NCBI GenBank assembly: GCA_044867425.1
Contig: JBIOUX010000029.1
Coordinates: 1 to 64,000 of the forward strand
Direction: 5' to 3'
Source of the DNA: CAWBJP01 sp044867425
Lineage (GTDB): Bacteria > Actinomycetota > Acidimicrobiia > IMCC26256 > BP-133
DNA length: 64,000 bases
The translations under genes were made by a program, and so were the position numbers. The notes under the pieces were generated by a model that saw only the letters and a program-made list of their open reading frames with translations, had not been told where the DNA came from and made no database searches. Below, in pieces: positions 51,068-59,370 of this stretch (within the stretch, counting starts at the first letter, position 1; the number at the start of each line of letters is the position of its first letter).

Positions 51068-51760
51068 TCACTCAGCCATCAACCGATACCCGGCGCGGGG
51101 CTCGGTGGTGATCAATGACGGCCCTCCGGGCGATTCCAGCTTGGACCGCAACCGGCGGATGTAGACCCGGATGTATTCCGTTTCGGTCTCGTAGCCGGGG
51201 CCCCACACCCGCCGCAAGAGGGTGGCGTGGCTCAACAACTTGCCCCGGTGCAGGACCAGCTCGCGCAGCAGGGAGAACTCGGTCGGGGTGAGGTGGATCA
51301 TCTCCCCGCCCCTCGTCACCGCCTGGGCGTCGAGGTCGACGACGACATCGCCGATGGTGACCGTCGGCTCGGCCACCGGCGCCGGGGTGGGCCGGGTCCG
51401 GCGCAACGTGGCGGTGATCCGGGCCATGAGCTCCTCGACGCCGAAGGGCTTGGTCATGTAGTCGTCGGCACCCAGGTTGAGGGCCTGGACCTTGTCGTGC
51501 TCGCCGCGCCGGGCGGAGACGACGATGATCCCGACCGCGGACCGTTCCCGGATCTGTCGGCACAGCTCGAACCCGTCGGCCCCGGGCAGCATGAGATCGA
51601 GCAGGACCAGGTCGGGACGCTCCGCCTCCACCAGCCACAGCACCTTCGAGCCGTCGGTGGAAACGGTGACCTCGTAGCCCCGGACCACCAGGTTGGACCG
51701 GACCAGATCAACGATGTTGCGGTCATCCTCCACCAGCAGCACCCGTGTCACCTCGGCCAT
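51068..51760 (-). CDS. OmpR/KdpE-type response regulator
   Basis: 230 residues. Receiver domain with acidic pair D12-D13, phosphoacceptor D55 (LLDLMLPGADGF), S82 and K104 (YMTKPFG); C-terminal winged helix (HLTPTEFSLLRELVLHRGKLL, RVYIRRLRSKLE). Its start overlaps the end of the ABC-kinase fusion by 13 bases, making them a coupled pair. It is the likely partner of the fusion kinase. Confidence 0.92.
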   Translation of the reverse strand: MAEVTRVLLVEDDRNIVDLVRSNLVVRGYEVTVSTDGSKVLWLVEAERPDLVLLDLMLPGADGFELCRQIRERSAVGIIVVSARRGEHDKVQALNLGADDYMTKPFGVEELMARITATLRRTRPTPAPVAEPTVTIGDVVVDLDAQAVTRGGEMIHLTPTEFSLLRELVLHRGKLLSHATLLRRVWGPGYETETEYIRVYIRRLRSKLESPGGPSLITTEPRAGYRLMAE

Positions 51761-54237
51761 GGCTCCCCTTCCAGCTCCTTCACGCCGGTGAGGCGCGCCC
51801 CAGCTCCATCCGGCTCGATCCCCGCGCTTTCGGGGGACACCCCCGGGCCCCCCGGCGACGGATCCACGGGCAGCTCCACCAGGAACGCGGCGCCCCTGCT
51901 GGTTCCCCGGGGGGACGGCCCCCCGTCCCCCGGCGGCTCCAGCCCCACCATCCCCCGGTGGCCCTCGACGATGCCCCGGACGATGGACAGGCCCAGACCG
52001 GCGCCCGGCCCTTCCGTCTGGCCTCGCTCCCAGGGCTGGAACACCCGCTCAGCCTCCTCGGGTGGGATGCCGGGCCCGTCGTCGGCCACACGGACGGCCA
52101 CGGTGCCCGGCCGGCGCCCGATCCCGGCGTGCACCCGGACCCGGGTGCCCGGAGCGGTGTGGCGCAGGCCGTTCTCGATCAGGTTCACGAAGACCTGCTC
52201 GAGGCGGTCGTGGTCTCCCCACACCGGCGGCAGCTCCGGGTCCCAGGAGAGGTCGACGGCCGCCGCCTGGTCAGGCGACAGGCACCCGAGGGCGGCCCGC
52301 AGCACCAGGGGCAGGTCGCACCAGTCGGGGTTGAGCCGCAGGACGCCCGACTCGATGGCCGACGAGTCGAGCAGGTCGGCCACCAGGCGGGACATGCGGG
52401 CCGACTCGGAGGCGATGGCGGACAAGAACCGGTCCTCCGACTCCGCGTCCCAGCTGACGTCGGTCTGGCGCAAGCTGGAGGCATAGCCGTGGATGGCGGT
52501 GAGCGGGGTCCGCAGCTCGTGGCTGACCCGGGACAGGAAGAGACGCTGGAGCGAATGCGAGCGGCGCAGGGCGTCCGCCTCCCGCTGGGCGTCCTCCAGG
52601 TCCTCCCGCTCGATGGCCAGCCGCAGCGACCGGGCGGCGTCGGCCAGCAGGTCCATGGACTCGGGGCCACGCTCGCTCTCGTCCGTCCAGTAGGCGGCGA
52701 GGACCGCGGGACCCTCAGGTAGGGCCAGACCGACGGCGGCCACCCCTTCGGGGAGCGAGGGCTGGCCGGTCCCGCCGGCGGCGATCAGCATGTCCCGGCC
52801 GGCGGCGGCCAGGGCCCGCCGGGCCCCCTCGGCGTCGGCTGGGCCCGCCATCAACACGACTTCGGCGCGCGTACCCTCGCCTTCGACGAACAGGCAGGCG
52901 GCGTCGGCGGCCAGGCCCCGGCACAGGGCCAGGAGCGCAACCTCGAGCCCGCCCCGGAGACGGTCGGGGCCGGCCAGGGTCTCGAGCATCGACCGCAACG
53001 TCTCGAGCACCCGGTTGCGCCGGGTCACCTCGGCCAGGAGCCGGCCGCGCTCGATGGCGGCAGCGGCGTAGCCGGCATACAGGAAGACCAGTTCCATGAG
53101 GTCGGCCCGGGGGCGCCCGACGCCGGTGCCGAAGCCGGAGACGACGCCCAGGAGGCCGGCGTCACCCAGGATGGGGGCGGCCCAGCAGCTTCTGGCGCCG
53201 GCCGCCGAACCCAGCGTGGCGAAGGGCGTCCAGGCCGGACTGGTCCGGGTGTCCTCCACCACCACCACGGCGCCCGACTCGGCGCACAGGCCGACCGGCC
53301 CGCCCTCCGGACCCACGGGCAACTCCTCCATGGCGGCCAGCAGCGGCTCGGCCAGGCCGACGGCGGCGAAGCGCTTGAGCCGCCGGGGTTCGGGACCGGA
53401 GAGGAGATGCACGCACAGCTGCCCGACGCCGAGGGCGGCGGCGGCAGCCGAGACGATGATGGGCAAGGACGACGAGGGCTCCATGCCGGCCAGCTGGTCG
53501 ACCAGGCCCCGCAGGCGGCGGAGCTGGCGGCGGGCCGTCGACTCCACCTCGACACCTTCCATGAGGGCGACGACCTCGTCGGGGTGGGCCTCGACGGGGG
53601 TGGTTTCCGCCACCACCTTGCCGTCCCGCAGCACCAGGATCCGGTCGGCCAGGTCGAAGATCTGCTCCACCCGGTGGGAGACGAGCAGCACGGCGGTGCC
53701 GCCCGCCCGCAGCTCGTGCACCAGGGCGTCGACCCGGCGGGCGGCGGAGATCCCCAGGGCGGCGGTGGGCTCGTCGAGGACCAGCAGGCCGGGCTGGTCG
53801 GCGCTGGCCCGGGCCACGGCCAGCACCTGGCGCTGGCCGCCGGACAGCAGCCCCACCGGCTGGCGCAGGTTGGCCACTCCCACCCCGAAGTGGTCGAGGA
53901 GCCGGCGGGTCTCGGCCTCCATGGCGGCCTCGTCGGGGAAGCGGTCTTCCCGGCCCAGGAAGACGTTGGCGACGGCGTCGAGGTTGTCGCACAGGGCGAG
54001 GTCCTGCCAGACGATGGCGACGTGGCCGTCACCGGGGATGCCGATGGTTCCCGCCGTGGGCCGGAGCATGCCCCCCACGCACCGGACGAGGGTGGTCTTG
54101 CCGGTCCCGTTCTCGCCCACCAGGGCGACCACCTCGCCCGCCCCGACCTCGAGATCGACCCCGTCGAGCACCCGGTGGGTGCCGTAGTCGACGACGAGTC
54201 CAGAGACGGTGAGGACGGGAGTACGGGCCGGGGCCAC
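51748..54237 (-). CDS. ABC-transporter ATPase fused to GAF-GAF-histidine kinase
   Basis: 829 residues, no membrane helix. Residues 8-228 are a full ABC ATPase: Walker A GENGTGKT (41-48), Q-loop Q78, signature LSGGQ (131-135), Walker B LLVLDEP (151-157), H188. Two GAF-like domains follow (about 255-400 and 405-545), then HisKA (VSHELRTPL, H573) and HATPase (NLIENGLRH, DDGPGIP, GAGLGLSIV). GTG 54237 starts just before the ATPase. Preceded by the XylH-like permease and followed by a response regulator. It replaces the usual two-domain XylG/MglA ATPase, having only one ATPase domain. The fusion suggests transport activity directly drives phosphorylation. Confidence 0.9.
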   Translation of the reverse strand: MAPARTPVLTVSGLVVDYGTHRVLDGVDLEVGAGEVVALVGENGTGKTTLVRCVGGMLRPTAGTIGIPGDGHVAIVWQDLALCDNLDAVANVFLGREDRFPDEAAMEAETRRLLDHFGVGVANLRQPVGLLSGGQRQVLAVARASADQPGLLVLDEPTAALGISAARRVDALVHELRAGGTAVLLVSHRVEQIFDLADRILVLRDGKVVAETTPVEAHPDEVVALMEGVEVESTARRQLRRLRGLVDQLAGMEPSSSLPIIVSAAAAALGVGQLCVHLLSGPEPRRLKRFAAVGLAEPLLAAMEELPVGPEGGPVGLCAESGAVVVVEDTRTSPAWTPFATLGSAAGARSCWAAPILGDAGLLGVVSGFGTGVGRPRADLMELVFLYAGYAAAAIERGRLLAEVTRRNRVLETLRSMLETLAGPDRLRGGLEVALLALCRGLAADAACLFVEGEGTRAEVVLMAGPADAEGARRALAAAGRDMLIAAGGTGQPSLPEGVAAVGLALPEGPAVLAAYWTDESERGPESMDLLADAARSLRLAIEREDLEDAQREADALRRSHSLQRLFLSRVSHELRTPLTAIHGYASSLRQTDVSWDAESEDRFLSAIASESARMSRLVADLLDSSAIESGVLRLNPDWCDLPLVLRAALGCLSPDQAAAVDLSWDPELPPVWGDHDRLEQVFVNLIENGLRHTAPGTRVRVHAGIGRRPGTVAVRVADDGPGIPPEEAERVFQPWERGQTEGPGAGLGLSIVRGIVEGHRGMVGLEPPGDGGPSPRGTSRGAAFLVELPVDPSPGGPGVSPESAGIEPDGAGARLTGVKELEGEPWPR

Positions 54238-54275
54238 GGCGTCAAGTCTGCCTGTTTCCGGGGCCGGGACGCGGC

Positions 54276-55469
54276 TCAATAGCGCTGCTCGAGCACTCGC
54301 CGGCGGGCGGTGGCGTCCACGGTCGCCGCCACCAGCAGGACGGCGCCGGTGACCACGAACTTGACCGACGACGACACCGCCAGCAGGTCCATCCCGTTGG
54401 AGATGGAGCCGATGACGAGCGCTCCCAGCAAGGCCGACCAGGCCGACCCCCGGCCCCCGAAGAGGCTCGTGCCACCGATGACGGCGGCGGCGATGACGTT
54501 GAGCAACAGGTCGTCGGAGCCGGAGTTCTGATTCACGGCCAGGAGCCGGGAGGCCCCCAGGATCCCGCCGGCGGCGGCCATGGTGGAGCCGACCACGAAG
54601 ACGGTCAGGCGCACCCGTTCGACCGGGATGCGGGCCCGCCGGGCGGCCTCCGGGTTTCCCCCGATGGCGAGCACATGGCGCCCGAAGCGCGTCCGGGTGA
54701 TGACGAAGTCGAAGGCGGCCACGAAGCCGACGCAGAGCACCACGATGAGAGGCAGGCCCCGGTCGGCGTTGAACACGGCCACCGCCCCGGCCACCACCAG
54801 GCCGGGCCCTGTGGCCCGGACCATCCGGGTCACGGCCGGCTCGGCGGCCAGACCGGCTCGGGCCCGGTGCCGGTCGTGCCGGCGGCCGAGCACCAGCCCG
54901 GCGGCCACGACGGCGGCGGCCAGCGCCCAGCCGGCGCTGTCGGGGTAGTAGGAGTCGGTCAGGCGGGTGATACCGGGATCGTCGACGGTGAGGGATCCGG
55001 TGCCGCCCAGGACATAGAGGGAGGCGCCCCGCCAGGCCACCAGGCCGGCCAGCGTGACCACGAAGCTGGGCACCCTCAGCCGGGTGACCCAGAAGCCGTG
55101 CACCGCGCCCACGGCGGCTCCCAACCCGAGGCCGGTGACGATGGCCAGCGGGGCGGGAACACCGTGCTTGATGTTGAGGACAGCCATGGCCGCCGACGAC
55201 AGCGCACTCACCGCCGCCACCGACAGGTCGATCTCGCCGACCAGGAGCACCAGCACGACCCCGACCGTGATGGTCACCAGGGTGGCGATCTGGAGCATGA
55301 GGTTGGTCAGGTTCCCGGCGGAGAGGAACCGGGGATTGGCGGCCCAGAAGATGGCCCAGATGACACCCAGCCCGACCAGCACCGGGATCGGACCCAGATC
55401 CCGGCGCCCGCCGGCCAGGCGGGTCAGCCGCTCCCGCCAGACCGGAGTGGTGGGCACGGCCACGGCCAC
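54276..55469 (-). CDS. Sugar ABC transporter permease (XylH/RbsC-like)
   Basis: 397 residues with about ten membrane helices. VLLVGEIDLSVAAVSALSS and VFVVGSTMAAAGGILGASRL, ending with NGMDLL and VAATVDATARRR, match the branched-type sugar permeases of the XylH group. An unusual Arg/His-rich cytosolic loop (RRHDRHRARAGLAAEP) lies in the middle, as in some XylH proteins. It starts 3 bases after the binding-protein gene. Confidence 0.88.
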   Translation of the reverse strand: MAVAVPTTPVWRERLTRLAGGRRDLGPIPVLVGLGVIWAIFWAANPRFLSAGNLTNLMLQIATLVTITVGVVLVLLVGEIDLSVAAVSALSSAAMAVLNIKHGVPAPLAIVTGLGLGAAVGAVHGFWVTRLRVPSFVVTLAGLVAWRGASLYVLGGTGSLTVDDPGITRLTDSYYPDSAGWALAAAVVAAGLVLGRRHDRHRARAGLAAEPAVTRMVRATGPGLVVAGAVAVFNADRGLPLIVVLCVGFVAAFDFVITRTRFGRHVLAIGGNPEAARRARIPVERVRLTVFVVGSTMAAAGGILGASRLLAVNQNSGSDDLLLNVIAAAVIGGTSLFGGRGSAWSALLGALVIGSISNGMDLLAVSSSVKFVVTGAVLLVAATVDATARRRVLEQRY

Positions 55470-55472
55470 CCG

Positions 55473-56672
55473 TCAGCCGCCCGGTCCCGGTGCGCCGATC
55501 CCCGCCTCCCGGCAGGCGGCGGCCAGACGCTCGGTGCACACCTGGGCCGGCGTCCAGAACCCGTCGGCGAAGACCGTGGCCGCCAGGTTGTCGACGGTCA
55601 CCGCCACCGGCTCCAGCAGCACCGAGGCGACCCGGCCGGCCCCGTTGGGCACGTCGCCGTTGACCAGCCCCGGCGGTGGGGACTGGCCCCGGGCCAGGGC
55701 CACGGCCAGGGTGGCGGTGGCGGCCGCCTCCCGGGCGATGGCCTTGTAGACGGTCATGTACTGGTCGCCGGAGAGGATGCGCTGCACGGCTTCGAGCTCG
55801 GCGTCCTGGCCGGTGATGGGCGGGAGGCGGGTGAAGCCGGCGGCCTTCATGGCGGCGATGGCCCCGCCGGCGGTGCCGTCGTTGGCGGCGTAGACCCCGG
55901 CGATGGCCTCGACTCCGAGCTTGGTGATGGCCTGCTCCATCTGGCGTTGCGCCTTGTCCGGACTCCAGTCCGGGGTGTCGTACTCGGCCCCCAGGACCAG
56001 GGCGCTGCGCTCCAGGGCCTGACGGGCGCCCCGCTTGTAGAGGCTGGCGTTGTTGTCGGTGGGCGAGCCGTGGATGAGGACCACCGTGCCCGAAGGCCGG
56101 CCCAGCTCCCGCAGGCGGGAGATGAGGGTGCGGGCCTGCAGCTCGCCGACCTTGACGTTGTCGAAGGACACGTAGTGGTCGACGGGCGTGTCCAGGATCA
56201 GCCGGTCGTAGCTGACCACGGCGGCCCCCGACTCCCGGGCCTTGCGCACCATGGCGGCCGCCGCCCGGGAGTCGACCGGGTCGAGCACCAGGACGTCGGC
56301 TCCGTTGGCCAGGGCGGCGTCGACCTGGGACGACTGGGTCGCGACCTCCTGATTGGCGTTGCTGTAGAGCAGGTGGCACTCAGGGCAGAGCCGGCGGACG
56401 TTCTCCTCGAAATGCGGCCGGTCCTGCGTCTCGTACCGGGCCGTCTTGGTCTCGGGCAGCAGGAGGGCGATGGTGGGCCGCCCGGCCGCCGGTCCCCGCT
56501 TCTCACTGGCCTGGGCCCCGCCTCCCGGCCGGGCGCAGCCCGAAACCGCCACCGCCAGGACGAGGAGACACAGGCCAACGCTTGCGTTGGCCGGCGACCG
56601 GGGCAGGGGCCCCCGGTCGCACCGCGATGAGCCGCCAGGCGAAGAGCCATGAATGACGGCGCGCCGGCCCAC
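55473..56672 (-). CDS. Sugar-binding lipoprotein (XylF-like)
   Basis: 399 residues if GTG 56672 is used. A lipobox SGC follows LCLLVLAVAV. The mature part is a periplasmic-binding fold (TIALLLPETKTARYE, DVLVLDPVDSRAAAAMV, GAAVVSYDRLI, GVYAANDGTAGGAIAAMKAAG), closest to XylF. The N-terminal 26 residues before the hydrophobic core are encoded by the antisense of repeat C. No ATG, GTG or TTG lies between the repeat and the signal core, so the true start is unclear. Followed by permease and fused ATPase-kinase. Confidence 0.85.
   Translation of the reverse strand: MGRRAVIHGSSPGGSSRCDRGPLPRSPANASVGLCLLVLAVAVSGCARPGGGAQASEKRGPAAGRPTIALLLPETKTARYETQDRPHFEENVRRLCPECHLLYSNANQEVATQSSQVDAALANGADVLVLDPVDSRAAAAMVRKARESGAAVVSYDRLILDTPVDHYVSFDNVKVGELQARTLISRLRELGRPSGTVVLIHGSPTDNNASLYKRGARQALERSALVLGAEYDTPDWSPDKAQRQMEQAITKLGVEAIAGVYAANDGTAGGAIAAMKAAGFTRLPPITGQDAELEAVQRILSGDQYMTVYKAIAREAAATATLAVALARGQSPPPGLVNGDVPNGAGRVASVLLEPVAVTVDNLAATVFADGFWTPAQVCTERLAAACREAGIGAPGPGG
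56594..56652 (+). repeat. 59-bp structured repeat, copy C
   Basis: Arm GCGACCGGGG (56594-56603), loop CAGGGGC, arm CCCCGGTCGC (56611-56620), three bases, box GCGATGAGCCGCCAGGCGAA (56624-56643), then GAGCCATGA. The 10-bp stem is perfect. A second small hairpin CCAACG/CGTTGG lies beside it at 56575-56590. This copy is antisense to the leader or first codons of the XylF-like gene. Confidence 0.85.
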
Positions 56673-56732
56673 GCCCGGAACGTTAGGGGGTGGGGGCTGG
56701 GTGCGGAAGGACTACCGGGGAGCCGGGGCCGG

Positions 56733-57857
56733 CTACAAGTTGCCCCGGCGGGCCTGTTCCCGCTCGATGGCCTCGAAGAGGGCCTTGAAGTTCCCGGCGC
56801 CGAAGCCGCGGGACCCCTCGCGCTGGATGATCTCGAAGAAGAGCGTCGGGCGGTCGCCGATGGTCTCGGTGAAGACCTGGAGGAGATGGCCCTCGTGGTC
56901 CCGGTCGGCCAGGATGCCGAGGTCGGCCAGGTCCTCCCACGGCAGATCGATGCCCGCCATGCGCTCCACCGCCGCCTCGTAGTAGGTGCCCGGCACCCGC
57001 AGGAAGCGAACCCCGCGGTCCCGTAGCGCCCGCACCGTGGTCACGATGTCGTTGGTGCGCAGGGCGATGTGCTGCACGCCGGGCCCGCCGTAGCAGTCGA
57101 GGTACTCCTGGATCTGGCTGCGGCGCAGACCGGTGGCCGGCTCGTTGATGGGCAGCACCACCTTGGAGCCGTCCCAGACCACGGTGGACATGAGGGCCGA
57201 GTACTCCGTGGAGATGGTCTCGTCGTCGAAGTGGACGAGCTGGTCGAAGCCGAAGATGCGGGCGTAGTAGTCGACCCAGGCCTCGAGGCGGCCGAGCTCC
57301 ACGTTGGCCACCACGTGGTCGATGCGCTCCAGGCCGACGGCGGGGCCGATCGGCCGGCCCAGCTCGGAGGCCTCGTAGCCGGGGGCGAAGAGGCCGGTGT
57401 AGTCGGCCCGCTCCACGAAGGTGTGGCGGGTGTCGCCGTAGGTGGCAACGGTGGCCCGCACGATGCGGCCGTCGGCGTCGGAGTCCACCCACGGGGCCGC
57501 CAGCCCGGTGGCGCCGCGGCCCACAGCCGTCTCGTAGGCCAGCGCGGCGTTGTCCACCACGAAGGCCAGGTCCCGCACGCCGTCGCCGTGGGCGCGGGCG
57601 TGTGCGGTGACCGGCGAGTCGGAGGACAGCCCGGCGGTGAGGACGAAGCGGACGTCACCCTGGCGCAGCACATAGGAGGCGCGGTCGGCCACACCCGTTT
57701 CCGGGCCGGCGTAGGCGACGATGTCGAAGCCGAAGGCCGAGGCGAAGAAGCCGGCCGCCTGGCGGGCGTTGCCCACCCAGAACTCGATGTGGTCGATGCC
57801 CCCCAGCTGCAGACCCGACGCTTGCGCTTGACGGAGCCGGTCTCCGGTGAGGCTCAT
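56733..57857 (-). CDS. hppD: 4-hydroxyphenylpyruvate dioxygenase
   Basis: 374 residues, two VOC domains. The metal ligands are in GIDHIEFWVGN region / RIDHVVANVE, GVQHIALRTNDIV and LFFEIIQREGSRGFGAGNFKAL. It converts 4-hydroxyphenylpyruvate to homogentisate. GGAGGG precedes ATG 57857. The ATG overlaps the stop of the diiron protein gene, so both share one transcript, divergent from the Lrp gene. Confidence 0.95.
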   Translation of the reverse strand: MSLTGDRLRQAQASGLQLGGIDHIEFWVGNARQAAGFFASAFGFDIVAYAGPETGVADRASYVLRQGDVRFVLTAGLSSDSPVTAHARAHGDGVRDLAFVVDNAALAYETAVGRGATGLAAPWVDSDADGRIVRATVATYGDTRHTFVERADYTGLFAPGYEASELGRPIGPAVGLERIDHVVANVELGRLEAWVDYYARIFGFDQLVHFDDETISTEYSALMSTVVWDGSKVVLPINEPATGLRRSQIQEYLDCYGGPGVQHIALRTNDIVTTVRALRDRGVRFLRVPGTYYEAAVERMAGIDLPWEDLADLGILADRDHEGHLLQVFTETIGDRPTLFFEIIQREGSRGFGAGNFKALFEAIEREQARRGNL

Positions 57858-58675
57858 GCCACCCTCCTTGTCTTGTGGCGGTCGCGCTCCAGCCCGTCCC
57901 AGAAGGCCTTCACGCCGTCGAGCATCTCGACCGCCCCGGAGCAGAAGCGCTCCTCGTCGAAGTCGGGGCGGAAGAAAGCCTCGGCCAGCTCGTCGGCCGT
58001 GTGGGCCGCGTGCTGGTCCTCGATCTTGTCGTGCCAGATCCAGAAGCCCATCGGCAGGGCCGGGCACTCGCGCGCCTTGAACGCCCGCAGGCCGGCGATG
58101 AGCTCCTTCCAGAACCCGGCGGCCGCCCAGTTCTCCACCGCGTAGGAGGCGCCCTCGGCCACCGAAGCGTCCTCGTTGCCGTAGATGCGCAGCAGCTCGT
58201 CGCAGAAGAAGAGGGTGGAGGTCGTGCCGTGGCGGCGCTTGCCCATCTCGTCGAACGACAACCCGAGCGCGGCACCGAAGCGCAGGAGCCATTCGAAGTG
58301 GGCGGCGGCGAACCGGAAGCGGCCGCCGTCGACAGTGCCTTCCGTTCCCACGATGTCGGGGTCCACGTCGGTATCGGCGGCGGCGGGGGCGGCCTCGGCC
58401 CGGAAGATCACGCCCAGCTCGTTCATGAGGATCTCTTTGCCGGCCCGGTAGGACTCGATGTCGGCGGCGTTGATCACCTTGCGGAGCTGGGCTTCCACGA
58501 AGAGGTGGCTGAAAACGGAGAACTGCACGGCGAGGTGGCGCACTTCATCGGCAGTGGTCTCGCCCCGGGCGAACCAGCGGGTGTAGGTGTTGTCCACCAC
58601 CACGGGATGCTGGTGGACGAGTTCCTCCACCCGCGCCCGAAATGAGGCGAGATCGCTGGCGGTCCGAGTCTCCAT
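57854..58675 (-). CDS. Heme-oxygenase-like diiron protein (iron-containing redox enzyme family)
   Basis: 273 residues, all helical. Likely ligands include E181 (VENWA) and H215-x3-E219-x2-H222 (WIWHDKIEDQH), the HDO/CADD pattern; SHLFVEAQLRKVINAADIE near residue 60 is typical of the fold. Such proteins use a diiron centre for amine or C-C chemistry. It is the first gene of the hppD transcript. Its role in tyrosine breakdown is not known. Confidence 0.75.
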   Translation of the reverse strand: METRTASDLASFRARVEELVHQHPVVVDNTYTRWFARGETTADEVRHLAVQFSVFSHLFVEAQLRKVINAADIESYRAGKEILMNELGVIFRAEAAPAAADTDVDPDIVGTEGTVDGGRFRFAAAHFEWLLRFGAALGLSFDEMGKRRHGTTSTLFFCDELLRIYGNEDASVAEGASYAVENWAAAGFWKELIAGLRAFKARECPALPMGFWIWHDKIEDQHAAHTADELAEAFFRPDFDEERFCSGAVEMLDGVKAFWDGLERDRHKTRRVA

Positions 58676-58844
58676 GTGCCACTCCCTTCCTTCAGGCACC
58701 GTTGCCCAGTTGAGTGGATAATTTTTGGCCGTTTCTGTCAACATCTTCTTCGGCCAATAGACAACTTGTACTTGAATCTCTGGACATAGCCACACAAAGT
58801 GGACAGATTGTTCAACCCGGGGAGGCGGACGTAGAGTCCCCGCC
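58676..58844. promoter_or_regulatory. Divergent control region of tyrosine cluster
   Basis: AT-rich 169 bases between the HDO-hppD and Lrp-hmgA transcripts. TGTC near 58736 with GACA near 58761 and two copies of TGGACA (near 58783 and 58800) are possible Lrp-type sites. Confidence 0.45.
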
Positions 58845-59363
58845 GTGACCGAGAGCCTGGAACCAGTCGACTGGCGCCTGCTGCGGGTGCTCTCGGAGGG
58901 GCCCCGTATCGGGATGCTCGAGCTCTCCCGTCAGGCCCACGTGGCTCGGGGCACGGCCCAGGCCCATGTCGACCGGCTTGTCTCCTCCGGCGTCATCACC
59001 AGCTTCGGGCCGCACCTGGATCTCAAGGCCATGGGCTACGGGGTGCTCGCCTTCACCCACCTCGACATCGCCCAGGGACGCCTGGAGGACGTGGTCGCCC
59101 ACCTGAAGGAGATCCCCGAGGTGCTCGAGGCTCACGCCACCACCGGGGCCGACGATCTCCATTGCCGGGTGGTGGCCCGCTCCAACGACCACCTCCAGGA
59201 CGTGCTCAACCGGATCCTGGAGGTGCAGGGCATCAACCGGACGACGACCGTCATCGCCCTCACGGAGCAGATCCCCTTCCGTCTCACCCCGCTCCTGGAC
59301 GCCGCCAGCCCTCAGGCCGCCGGCCGGCGACCCCGCACAGCGGCCGGCGGCCGGTCCCGCTAG
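58845..59363 (+). CDS. Lrp/AsnC-family regulator of homogentisate genes
   Basis: 172 residues. The HTH reads VDWRLLRVLSEGPRIGMLELSRQ, and the RAM domain has HATTGADDLHCRVVARSND. The C-terminus is Ala/Arg-rich. It lies 7 bases before hmgA and is divergent from hppD, so it probably senses an aromatic amino acid or intermediate. Confidence 0.9.
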   Translation: MTESLEPVDWRLLRVLSEGPRIGMLELSRQAHVARGTAQAHVDRLVSSGVITSFGPHLDLKAMGYGVLAFTHLDIAQGRLEDVVAHLKEIPEVLEAHATTGADDLHCRVVARSNDHLQDVLNRILEVQGINRTTTVIALTEQIPFRLTPLLDAASPQAAGRRPRTAAGGRSR

Positions 59364-59370
59364 GAAGCTG

